A DNA stretch of 7,867 nt from Planctomycetota bacterium (GCA_003559755.1 PWKM01000331.1:1-7867); one strand, 5' to 3'. Counted from the first letter of the stretch, positions 1 through 5,547 are shown. The notes: generated by a model from the letters alone, not told the origin. Program-made: numbers and translations.

Positions 1-136
1 ACTTCGGGCGGCGGTCCGGGTCGTCGGCCCGGCACAACGACAGGACGGTCCAGTCCCAGTCCGGGTGCCGGAGTAGAACCCCTCCCGCCCAGATGATCTC
101 GTCGTCCGGATGAGCCACCACCATCACCGCATTCAT
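1..136 (-). CDS. PIG-L/LmbE family zinc deacetylase, N-terminal fragment
   Basis: Only the first 45 codons are in the window; the gene continues past the left edge. Reading leftward from the ATG at 136, the protein begins MNAVMVVAHPDDEIIWAGG. The AHPDDE motif at residues 8-13, just after the first beta strand, is the signature of the PIG-L/LmbE superfamily. In characterised members such as MshB and PIG-L, the His and second Asp of this motif bind zinc and the first Asp acts as general base (here His9, Asp12, Asp11). These enzymes remove acetyl groups from N-acetyl-sugar conjugates. The substrate here is unknown, and the missing part holds the third zinc ligand. No signal peptide precedes the motif, so the protein is probably cytoplasmic. 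No Shine-Dalgarno sequence is present, which fits the leaderless promoter described separately. It is divergent from the DNRLRE-like gene. Confidence 0.9.
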   Translation of the reverse strand, partial: MNAVMVVAHPDDEIIWAGGVLLRHPDWDWTVLSLCRADDPDRRPK

Positions 137-143
137 TGCAAAG

Positions 144-172
144 ATTATCGCTCGGCACCGTAACCGGTGCAA
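144..172 (-). promoter_or_regulatory. sigma70-like promoter giving a leaderless deacetylase mRNA
   Basis: On the minus strand TTGCAC (172-167) lies exactly 17 bases before GATAAT (149-144). The -10 box matches TATAAT at five of six positions; the -35 box is weak (three of six). Only seven bases separate the -10 from the ATG at 136, so transcription should start at or within a base or two of the start codon. No ribosome-binding site exists in that space. The inference is a leaderless transcript. Confidence 0.5.
155..170. promoter_or_regulatory. inverted repeat, possible operator in deacetylase promoter
   Basis: GCACCG-TAAC-CGGTGC is a perfect 6-base inverted repeat with a 4-base spacer. It covers the last four bases of the proposed -35 box and most of the -35/-10 spacer of the deacetylase promoter. 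A protein bound here would block polymerase. It lies upstream of the predicted transcription start, so it should not act as an RNA hairpin for this gene. The binding factor is unknown. Confidence 0.35.
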
Positions 173-288
173 GAACAAAATTTCAACCGTGTATGTATCC
201 CGCGGTCCCTTCGCCGCCTGCACGATGCTCTCGCCCGCGCACCGGACCTGTCCGGGCGGCAGATGAGCGAATCGGGCGGGCGACATCC

Positions 289-317
289 TTGACTGACGCC
301 GGGCCCGGGGATAGCAT
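289..317 (+). promoter_or_regulatory. sigma70-like promoter for the DNRLRE-like gene
   Basis: TTGACT (289-294; five of six to TTGACA) and TAGCAT (312-317; four of six to TATAAT) are separated by 17 bases. Transcription would start near 324, leaving a leader of about 60 bases before the ATG at 387. The spacer contains the GC-rich palindrome CCGGGCCCGG (299-308), also found downstream of the promoter at 3338-3367. Confidence 0.5.
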
Positions 318-375
318 ACAGAAAGAGGTTTAGGAGCGGGGGTGAGTTCTCAGGCCGGACCGCCCCGGAGAGAGC

Positions 376-381
376 AGGAGG
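376..381 (+). promoter_or_regulatory. Shine-Dalgarno deciding the start at 387
   Basis: AGGAGG, five bases before ATG 387, is a full consensus site. A GTG at 342 is also in frame and has AGGAG at 332-336. However, that start would put 15 charged or polar residues before the signal peptide, so 387 is preferred. Confidence 0.75.
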
Positions 382-386
382 CGATC

Positions 387-1094
387 ATGGGCAGGCAGGC
401 GATTCTTTGTCTGGTAACGGTACTCACGGTGCTCGTCGGGACGTCGAACGCAGAACCACTGACGCTGCATCCGACCCGTGACACCGGCATCTCCGGCCAT
501 CCGCGAGAGGCCGAGTACAATAACGGCCGGGGCACACGCCTGCGGACGGCGGCCCTGCAAGGTGGCGATCCGGGTTTCGTCCTCATCGATTTCGACCGGG
601 GAGCGCTGGCCGCGTTTCTCGAGCGGCACGGCGATGACGTGTCGGCCAAGCTCGTCCTGCACGTCCGGCAGGTCCAGGGCGGCGCGGCGACCATCGAGGT
701 GGGCGCACTCGATTCGGCCTCCGATTGGAACGAGGGGCGGGGAGCGTTCAGCCAGGCGCAAGAGGGCGAGGCGACGGCTCGAATGGCTCAGCACGGCCTG
801 AAAAGCTGGACGACGTCCGACGGCCGGGAGGTCGATACGTTCCGCGATTTGTTCTATGACCCGGCGACCGGCGAGGTCAATATGGTGCTGAACAGCTCGA
901 CGATCGAGGTCAAAGAGGCCGATCGGCTGAAAACGGTCGAGATCGAGATCGACCGGGAACTGCTCGCCCACTTGGCCAATAGCGAGCACTGCCGGGGCCT
1001 GGTGCTCTTCCACCGAACCGAGGGGGTGAAAGCCGATGTCTTCAGCCGAGAGCAGAGGGGCCGGGAGCCGAAACTGGTGGTGACCGCAGAATAA
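387..1094 (+). CDS. exported DNRLRE-domain-like protein
   Basis: The protein has 235 residues. Residues 1-22 form a signal peptide (MGRQAILCLVTVLTVLVGTS, probable cleavage after SNA), so it is exported. The rest looks like one DNRLRE-type beta-sandwich. Its elements are an opening LHPTRDTGISG and NNGRGTRLRTA (27-55), the strand FVLIDFD (64-70), AKLVLHVRQV (87-96), SDWNEG (112-117), an IEIDRELLAHLA stretch (186-197), and closing strands GLVLFH (204-209) and PKLVVT (228-233). In larger proteins such domains accompany glycan-active or surface modules; here the domain stands alone. No catalytic motif, lipobox, anchor or transmembrane helix is visible. A structural or carbohydrate-binding role is plausible but not shown. 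It is monocistronic, divergent from the deacetylase and convergent with the GNAT gene. The family call rests on pattern recognition only. Confidence 0.8.
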   Translation: MGRQAILCLVTVLTVLVGTSNAEPLTLHPTRDTGISGHPREAEYNNGRGTRLRTAALQGGDPGFVLIDFDRGALAAFLERHGDDVSAKLVLHVRQVQGGAATIEVGALDSASDWNEGRGAFSQAQEGEATARMAQHGLKSWTTSDGREVDTFRDLFYDPATGEVNMVLNSSTIEVKEADRLKTVEIEIDRELLAHLANSEHCRGLVLFHRTEGVKADVFSREQRGREPKLVVTAE

Positions 1095-1118
1095 AATCGG
1101 CGGCTGCGACAGCCGACG
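1092..1118 (-). terminator. Rho-independent terminator of the hydrolase-nitroreductase-GNAT operon
   Basis: CGGCGGCTG (1098-1106), a CGA loop and CAGCCGACG (1110-1118) form a nine-pair stem with one G-A mismatch. Read on the minus strand, the stem is followed at once by ATTTTAT (1097-1091), the classic hairpin plus U-tract. It sits about 46 bases past the GNAT stop. On the plus strand the nearest T run (1130-1133) is 11 bases away, so termination of the DNRLRE-like gene here would be weaker. The minus-strand U-tract overlaps that gene's TAA stop codon. Confidence 0.55.
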
Positions 1119-1164
1119 CCCCCTCTCTGTTTTCCCCGCTTCCGTCGTGCGTGATCGTCGGCGG

Positions 1165-1659
1165 TCAGCCCCCGGATGGCTCGTCCTCCGCCCCGGGGTC
1201 CGCCGGCCCCGGTTTCAGCCATTCGTACAGATGATACCTCTCGCGCGACATCCCCATCGCCTCGTAGGCGGCCTGGGCGACGCGGTTCTCCTTTTCCACG
1301 TAGAGCCGCAGCCCCTTCGTGTGAGGCGACCGCAGGACCTGCTCCTTGAGATGCAGGAACATCGAGCGAAAGATGCCGCGCCGGCGTGCGGCGGGCACCA
1401 CGTATAGCGAATGGAGCCACCATACGTAGCCGTTCCGCCAGTCGCTCCACTCGGTCAGGACCAGTGTCGAGGCGACCAGTTCGCCGTCCGACTCGGCGAC
1501 CCAATATTCGCCCCTGTCGGAGTCGTCGAAGACGGCCCGGACACCGCCGGCAACCGTGGCGGGGTCCAGCTCGACCGCCTCGGTCTCTCGGGCCATCCGA
1601 ATCTGGAACTCGACGATGGCGGGCGCGTCTTCGGGGCGGGCGCGGCGGATGTGGGTCAT
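1165..1659 (-). CDS. GNAT family N-acetyltransferase
   Basis: A 164-residue protein with the single-domain GNAT layout. The N-terminus (MTHIRRARPEDAPAIVEFQ) is the usual beta1-alpha1. Motif A (LYVVPAARRRGIFRSM, 85-100) supplies the acetyl-CoA pyrophosphate-binding loop RRRGIF. Motif B follows as LRLYVEKENRVAQAAYEAMGM (split here at Val121; residues 117-137). The family transfers acetyl from acetyl-CoA to an amine; the substrate is not predictable. The reading frame stays open upstream to 1836, but that extension overlaps the nitroreductase gene and is of unlike composition, so the ATG at 1659 is taken. It lies 37 bases after the nitroreductase stop, as last gene of the operon. No good Shine-Dalgarno is visible before it. 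The C-terminal tail (150-164) is Pro/Gly/Glu-rich and probably disordered. Confidence 0.88.
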   Translation of the reverse strand: MTHIRRARPEDAPAIVEFQIRMARETEAVELDPATVAGGVRAVFDDSDRGEYWVAESDGELVASTLVLTEWSDWRNGYVWWLHSLYVVPAARRRGIFRSMFLHLKEQVLRSPHTKGLRLYVEKENRVAQAAYEAMGMSRERYHLYEWLKPGPADPGAEDEPSGG

Positions 1660-1696
1660 ATCGGGCAGTGCGCGGGGTGGATGGGATGTGCCACGG

Positions 1697-2224
1697 TCAC
1701 TCGACCCTCGGTTTCTTCTGGCCGTATCGTTCGTAGTGTACGATCTCATCGAGCGGGGCCTTGGGGGCCATCTCGCCCGGCTCGGCTTCGTGCCCGACGG
1801 GCAGGAGGACGAGGAGCCGCTTGTCCTCCGGGACACCCAGCAGCTCTTTCACCCAGGGCTCGTGTCGAAGCAGCGTACCCTCGACCCACACCGAGGCGTA
1901 GCCCAGGCCGGTGATGGCGAGCAGCATATTCTCGACGCAGGCGGCGCAGTCCTCGACCCAGTAGTTCCCGCCGCTCGGGGTTTCCCCCGGGGTCATCACC
2001 ACGGCGATGACTGCGGGCACGTTCTCGAAGGATTTCTGGACCTGCTGGAACCGGGCGATGGTCTCGGGGTCGCGGATGACCACGAACTCCCTGTTCTGGA
2101 GGTTGTACCCCGACGGGGCGCGGCGGCCCGCCTGTAATATCTTCTCCAGGTCGCTGTCGGGTACATCGCCCGGGCGGAACTGTCGTACGCTGCGGCGCTT
2201 TGCGATCGCCTCCAGAACGTTCAT
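1697..2224 (-). CDS. nitroreductase family FMN-dependent oxidoreductase
   Basis: A 175-residue protein, typical of small single-domain nitroreductases. Visible FMN-site elements are RRSVRQF (10-16) and APSGYNLQ (36-43), with the helix EDCAACVENMLLAITGLGYA (91-110) leading into the VWV strand. LPVGHEAE (141-148) and the C-terminal KAPLDEIVHYERYG (155-168) are also characteristic. Such enzymes are usually cytoplasmic dimers that reduce nitro compounds, quinones or flavins with NAD(P)H; some members do specialised dehalogenation or ring chemistry. The substrate here is unknown. The start ATG overlaps the stop of the hydrolase-like gene in an ATGA arrangement, so translation is probably coupled. 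There is no export signal, unlike its upstream partner. The gene is intact and shows no sign of decay. Confidence 0.93.
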   Translation of the reverse strand: MNVLEAIAKRRSVRQFRPGDVPDSDLEKILQAGRRAPSGYNLQNREFVVIRDPETIARFQQVQKSFENVPAVIAVVMTPGETPSGGNYWVEDCAACVENMLLAITGLGYASVWVEGTLLRHEPWVKELLGVPEDKRLLVLLPVGHEAEPGEMAPKAPLDEIVHYERYGQKKPRVE

Positions 2225-3219
2225 TCGTCCTCCTCGTCTGATTCCTGCTTCGTATCGTTCTTGGTATCATCCTCCGGCTCGTCCGGCTCGATCAATTCCG
2301 GCTCTCCCACCTGTTCGAGCATGAAGCGGAGGAACCTGCGGGACTCGAAGATCATGTCGGACGGCCCGTGCCGCTTGCCGCGCACGATGATCGCGTCGGC
2401 ATCCCCGCCCAGCTCGCGGTATCGGAGGACGAGCGGGATGGTGTGGGTGATCGGGGGGACGTTCCGGTCCTCGCTCCCATGCACGTGGGCGATTCGGACG
2501 CCGGCCTTGGCGAGCGGTTCGAGGCGGTCCTGCGGGTTGTGGTCCTGGAAGTTCTCCCGCAGTGCCCGCAAGTTCTCTTCGGGGTCCTGGTTGCCGGAGA
2601 GGTCGTACACACGGGCGAAAAAGGAATCGAGCCGAATCTGTGTGACCGGGTAGATGCCCGCGATGGACCTTACCTTGTCCGGATGATCCGCCGCCCAGTT
2701 ATAGGCGTCCAGGCCGCCGATCCCCTGGGCCAGCAGGTTGGTGCGGGGCTTGAGGTTGAACTGGTCGGTGACCGTGTGGTAGAAGTTGGTGTACAGCCGC
2801 CGGCCGGCCGGGTTCCCCCACTTGTGCCCGATCTCCACCCCCGCGATCACCGCGCCCGCATCGAACAGGCGCCCGAAGTACCAGGCGTGCCAGCGATTCG
2901 GCAGGGCGTTGTCGTGCGTTTCGACGTCGTGCCGCGTGGGCGAGAGCCAGAACCAATCCCGCTGCTCCTCCTGGATGAACGCGTCGATGTCGATCTCGTT
3001 CAGTTCTTCGCGGTCGGCGTCGGGCTCGACCGGGATGGGCAGGATGACGAAGCACCGGTGCGAGCGGCCACGGCTCCGCATCCAGAAATCGAGGCGGAGG
3101 TGGTCGTAGTGGATCGATCGGTTCAGCCGGCCGAGCGTGACGTCGGATTCGCCCGCCGGTGCCGACCCGGCCGGCAGGAGCATCGCCGCGATCAGGAAAC
3201 ACCACAGTACGCGCTTCAT
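2221..3219 (-). CDS. exported alpha/beta-hydrolase-like protein lacking the nucleophilic serine
   Basis: A 332-residue protein. Residues 1-22 form a signal peptide (MKRVLWCFLIAAMLLPAGSA, cleavage near APAG). The fold signature is alpha/beta hydrolase: a nucleophile-elbow-like segment NLLAQGIGGLDAYNWAADHP (161-180), then VRSIAGIYPV. An acid-loop segment HVHGSEDRNVPP (246-256) carries probable Asp251, and GKRHGPSDM (281-289) carries probable catalytic His284. Related proteins usually have G-x-S-x-G-G at the elbow. Here Gly166 (codon GGG at 2722-2724) takes the Ser position, so ordinary esterase or peptidase catalysis looks impossible. It may be a pseudoenzyme, a binding protein, or use another residue. 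The C-terminus (306-332) is a strongly acidic, probably disordered tail. It is the first gene of the operon, with AGGAGG eight bases before the start. Confidence 0.85.
   Translation of the reverse strand: MKRVLWCFLIAAMLLPAGSAPAGESDVTLGRLNRSIHYDHLRLDFWMRSRGRSHRCFVILPIPVEPDADREELNEIDIDAFIQEEQRDWFWLSPTRHDVETHDNALPNRWHAWYFGRLFDAGAVIAGVEIGHKWGNPAGRRLYTNFYHTVTDQFNLKPRTNLLAQGIGGLDAYNWAADHPDKVRSIAGIYPVTQIRLDSFFARVYDLSGNQDPEENLRALRENFQDHNPQDRLEPLAKAGVRIAHVHGSEDRNVPPITHTIPLVLRYRELGGDADAIIVRGKRHGPSDMIFESRRFLRFMLEQVGEPELIEPDEPEDDTKNDTKQESDEEDE
2229..2234 (-). promoter_or_regulatory. Shine-Dalgarno of nitroreductase inside the hydrolase-like gene
   Basis: AGGAGG (minus strand) lies four bases before the nitroreductase ATG and is made by the Glu-Glu-Asp codons that end the upstream protein. 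Together with the ATGA stop/start overlap this indicates translational coupling. Confidence 0.75.
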
Positions 3220-3227
3220 CGAAGCCG

Positions 3228-3233
3228 CCTCCT
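3228..3233 (-). promoter_or_regulatory. Shine-Dalgarno of the hydrolase-like gene
   Basis: AGGAGG on the minus strand, eight bases before ATG 3219. It supports this start, which gives a clean signal peptide. Confidence 0.7.
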
Positions 3234-3269
3234 CTCAACTTGCAGGTCCCACTGCATTCAGCCACCTTT

Positions 3270-3298
3270 AGCTTACCACTAATGGGCTACGGCGGCAA
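3270..3298 (-). promoter_or_regulatory. candidate promoter of the hydrolase-nitroreductase-GNAT operon
   Basis: Minus-strand TTGCCG (3298-3293; four of six) and TAAGCT (3275-3270; three of six) are 17 bases apart. TGG directly before the -10 gives an extended -10 (TGN) feature. The start would be near 3262, leaving a leader of about 43 bases that includes the Shine-Dalgarno. The boxes are weak, so an activator or another sigma factor remains possible. Confidence 0.35.
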
Positions 3299-3315
3299 CC
3301 GCAATCTCCGACAGC

Positions 3316-3353
3316 TTTCGCGAAACGTATTCTGGTCTTAGCATTTTGCAAAA
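3316..3353. promoter_or_regulatory. two related palindromes, candidate operator pair
   Basis: TTTCGCGAAA (3316-3325) and TTTTGCAAAA (3344-3353) are both perfect 10-base palindromes and fit one consensus, TTTYGCRAAA. Their centres are 28 bases apart. The right-hand site lies in the spacer of the proposed promoter at 3338-3367; the left-hand site is upstream of both proposed promoters. One dimeric regulator could control both divergent units. The regulator is unknown and not encoded in the window. Confidence 0.4.
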
Positions 3354-3367
3354 GACTGTGTTATCAT
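3338..3367 (+). promoter_or_regulatory. sigma70-like promoter for the BNR beta-propeller gene
   Basis: TTAGCA (3338-3343; four of six) and TATCAT (3362-3367; five of six) are separated by 18 bases. Transcription would start near 3374, giving a leader of about 77 bases. That leader holds a perfect 12-base GC palindrome at 3384-3395 and ends with the Shine-Dalgarno at 3438-3442. Confidence 0.45.
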
Positions 3368-3383
3368 AAAAGGCGGCGTTGGG

Positions 3384-3395
3384 GCCGGGCCCGGC
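3384..3395. repeat. GC-rich palindrome shared by two promoter regions
   Basis: GCCGGGCCCGGC is a perfect 12-base palindrome in the 5' leader of the beta-propeller gene. Eleven of its bases recur at 298-308, inside the promoter spacer of the DNRLRE-like gene. I found no other copy of the 11-mer on reading the window. It could be a DNA site, an RNA hairpin here, or chance in GC-rich DNA. Confidence 0.35.
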
Positions 3396-3437
3396 GCGGG
3401 CGCGGGATGCCGACACCATAGCGGAAAATGTCATGCT

Positions 3438-3442
3438 GGAGG
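3438..3442 (+). promoter_or_regulatory. Shine-Dalgarno deciding the start at 3451
   Basis: GGAGG lies eight bases before ATG 3451. In-frame alternatives are a TTG at 3379 and an ATG at 3433. The TTG would add an Arg/Pro/Gly-rich stretch, and neither has as good a site. Confidence 0.7.
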
Positions 3443-3450
3443 TGGATAAG

Positions 3451-5547
3451 ATGAGACATTCGGTCTGGTTCGTGCTGGTCTGTCTGGCCGCTTTCGTTCT
3501 GGCGACGCCGGCCGCTCGCTCGGCGGCGGCGGAGGAGGAGCCGGAGGTCAAACGGCTGTTCGGCTTCGAGCGGGATGAGATCGCCGAACACGGGGCGACG
3601 ATCGAGGAGGTCGAGGACGCGGAGGTGGAGACCATCACCGCCACCTTCGGGACCTACCGGGCCATCGGAACCATCGAGAAGGATAACGCTTCCGCGGGCG
3701 AGTGGGCACTGGTCCGGACCATCGCCGACCGGTGGAACTGGCTGCTCCCCGACAACGAAACGATCTATTACGAGCGCGTGCGACAAGGCGGGGTCCTGAA
3801 GTCATGGGGCTGGTTCTACAGGGTTCTGGGGACCGACTGGAGCGGCTACGACCGGCTGTGGATCGACGTGTTCAGCGAGGACGGCGTCCTCCGCGTACGA
3901 ACCGAACTGGAGGACGACAAGCTGCCCGAGCCGGTCCGGCGCGCGTTCGACGTGCCCAAGGGCCGATGGGTTACCCTGGAGATCGACCTGGCCGCCGCCG
4001 TGGACGCCGTCCACCTCGACCTGGAGAACGTCCGGGTCCTCGATATGCTGGTCATCGAGCGGCTGGACGCCCCCCAGGGCAGCCGGATTCGAGTGGACAA
4101 TATCCGCCTGGCGCGCGAGGGAGCAGAGTCCGAGCACCCGGTCCTGCGCGACGAGACCCCGATCAAGCTGAAAGTACACCCCGTCGGCGACCTGGTCGAG
4201 CTGGAAGCGCTCGATATCGCCCGGACCGAACCGCCGGAGGAGGGCGCGGTCGGCCGCATCGCCCGGGAACGAAGGGCCGCATACGGCCTGATGTCGGCGA
4301 TGGACCGGGCCATCGGGCGTTTCGGCGACGGCGGCGTCGTCCTGGTCATGGCCTCGCAGGCATTTGTTTCATTGGACGGGGGGCTCACCTGGACCGGGCT
4401 GGACGGCCAGCCGGACGGGACCCTGTATTCCCGCGACCACCGCGGCCATCACCGGGCCGCCGCCCTGGTGGAAGGCCCCAATTTCTTCGCGGCATATACA
4501 ACCAACAGGTGCGCCGGCGGGGCGGGCCGAACCGCGAACAAGTTCAGCCGGGGCGTTCGGGGCGACGAAAGATGGACGCTGGGCCCCGAGGTCGTGATCG
4601 ACTCGTCTACCCGCCACTGCCACGCCGGCTTCTCGCTCGCCCGTACCAACGAAGGCATCCTGTGGTCCGCCTGGAACCACCGGGGGACCGACCTCTCTCG
4701 TCGATGGGCGCTGGAGGCACGGACTCGCTGGTCGCCGGACGACGGCCGCACCTGGCTGACCACCGCGTGCAACGGGATCGTCGGCCCGCAACTGCCCAAC
4801 AGCGGCGGCGTCCTGCTTGCACCCGTCGGCGAGGAACAGGTCGCCATCTTCTGGCGGCACGGCAATCGGAACCTGGTGATGGCACATTCCGAACCGATCC
4901 GCCTGGAGGTCGATGAGATCCAGGGCGACCGGGTCTGGCTCGACGGCGGCTCAAGGCAGGGGCTGGAACTCGGTGTGGAAGGCCTGCTCACGCTGCCGGA
5001 CGACCGCCACCTGGTGCTCCGCGTCATCTCGGTCGAAGACGAGCGGTCGGAGACGGTGGTGATGGGCGACGCGCCGGGCGCAAACGAGATCGAGGAGGGC
5101 CAGGAGGTGGTGGCCATGCGCTGGAGCAGCCCGATCACGATCGCCGACGGGGACGCCAACCGCCGCGGCCCGTGCTCGGCCACCGTCGTCGGGGACGACC
5201 TGTTCGTGGCCACCAGCGCACATCGCCATTCCCCGTCTTCCGTTTACTGCTATGACGGCGAACAGGTCACCGAAGTCTCCCCGGAGGGCTTCGAATTCCC
5301 CAATCCGCTGCTGGTCAACGCCGGCGGGAAGCTGGCGATGGTCTGGCGCGAGGGCGAGAACGCTGTCCGGTTTGCCATCCGCAACAACGACGGCGGTTGG
5401 AGCCAGCCCCGGGCCGTCCTGGAGACCGAAGAGCCGACGCAAACGCTGGTCGCGCCCCAGTCGGCGGACGGCTTCATCCCGATCGCGGTCGGTATGGCGG
5501 ACCGGCAGACACTGCTGACCACCGCCATCCTGCTCGAGGCGGAATGA
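3451..5547 (+). CDS. exported CBM-like plus BNR (sialidase-like) beta-propeller protein
   Basis: A 698-residue protein. Residues 1-27 form a signal peptide (hydrophobic VWFVLVCLAAFVLATP, then AARSAAA). Residues about 36-222 look like a galactose-binding/CBM-type beta-sandwich, opening LFGFE and closing with SRIRVDNIRLAREG (211-224), with an aromatic-rich centre (95-138). From about 270 a BNR/sialidase-like beta-propeller follows, with two Asp-boxes: SLDGGLTW (307-314) and SPDDGRTW (428-435). Later blade-like strands occur at 452-480, 570-603, 618-655 and 666-695. Residues about 482-556 do not fit the propeller and look like an inserted small beta-barrel. The FRIP-type Arg motif of true sialidases is not seen at the propeller start, so sialidase activity should not be assumed. 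Five Cys (354, 390, 440, 575, 600) could form disulfides. It is divergent from the hydrolase operon and convergent with the GH123-like gene. Confidence 0.82.
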   Translation: MRHSVWFVLVCLAAFVLATPAARSAAAEEEPEVKRLFGFERDEIAEHGATIEEVEDAEVETITATFGTYRAIGTIEKDNASAGEWALVRTIADRWNWLLPDNETIYYERVRQGGVLKSWGWFYRVLGTDWSGYDRLWIDVFSEDGVLRVRTELEDDKLPEPVRRAFDVPKGRWVTLEIDLAAAVDAVHLDLENVRVLDMLVIERLDAPQGSRIRVDNIRLAREGAESEHPVLRDETPIKLKVHPVGDLVELEALDIARTEPPEEGAVGRIARERRAAYGLMSAMDRAIGRFGDGGVVLVMASQAFVSLDGGLTWTGLDGQPDGTLYSRDHRGHHRAAALVEGPNFFAAYTTNRCAGGAGRTANKFSRGVRGDERWTLGPEVVIDSSTRHCHAGFSLARTNEGILWSAWNHRGTDLSRRWALEARTRWSPDDGRTWLTTACNGIVGPQLPNSGGVLLAPVGEEQVAIFWRHGNRNLVMAHSEPIRLEVDEIQGDRVWLDGGSRQGLELGVEGLLTLPDDRHLVLRVISVEDERSETVVMGDAPGANEIEEGQEVVAMRWSSPITIADGDANRRGPCSATVVGDDLFVATSAHRHSPSSVYCYDGEQVTEVSPEGFEFPNPLLVNAGGKLAMVWREGENAVRFAIRNNDGGWSQPRAVLETEEPTQTLVAPQSADGFIPIAVGMADRQTLLTTAILLEAE

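Noticed and set aside
136..333. 65-codon plus-strand frame in the divergent promoter region
   Set aside because: There is no ribosome-binding site or domain. The frame overlaps both proposed promoters and ends before the DNRLRE-like start.
342..386. GTG start at 342 for the DNRLRE-like gene
   Set aside because: It has a fair Shine-Dalgarno, but would place a polar stretch before the signal peptide. ATG 387 has a consensus site and a normal signal peptide.
330..1013. 227-codon minus-strand frame opposite the DNRLRE-like gene
   Set aside because: The opposite strand has a signal peptide, promoter and consensus Shine-Dalgarno. This frame has none of these and an Arg/Pro-rich product.
1660..1836. 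N-terminal extension of the GNAT gene to an upstream start
   Set aside because: The added 59 residues are Arg/Ser-rich, overlap the nitroreductase C-terminus, and do not belong to the GNAT fold, which begins at MTHIRRA.
2368..3282. 304-codon open frame on the plus strand opposite the hydrolase-like gene
   Set aside because: It has no recognisable domain or ribosome-binding site and lies wholly across a well-supported gene and its promoter.
3379..3450. TTG 3379 or ATG 3433 as start of the BNR gene
   Set aside because: GGAGG correctly spaced before ATG 3451 and the position of the signal peptide favour 3451.
3702..4916. 404-codon plus-strand frame overlapping the BNR gene in another frame
   Set aside because: The product is an Arg/Gly/Pro-rich low-complexity translation typical of a shifted reading of GC-rich codons.
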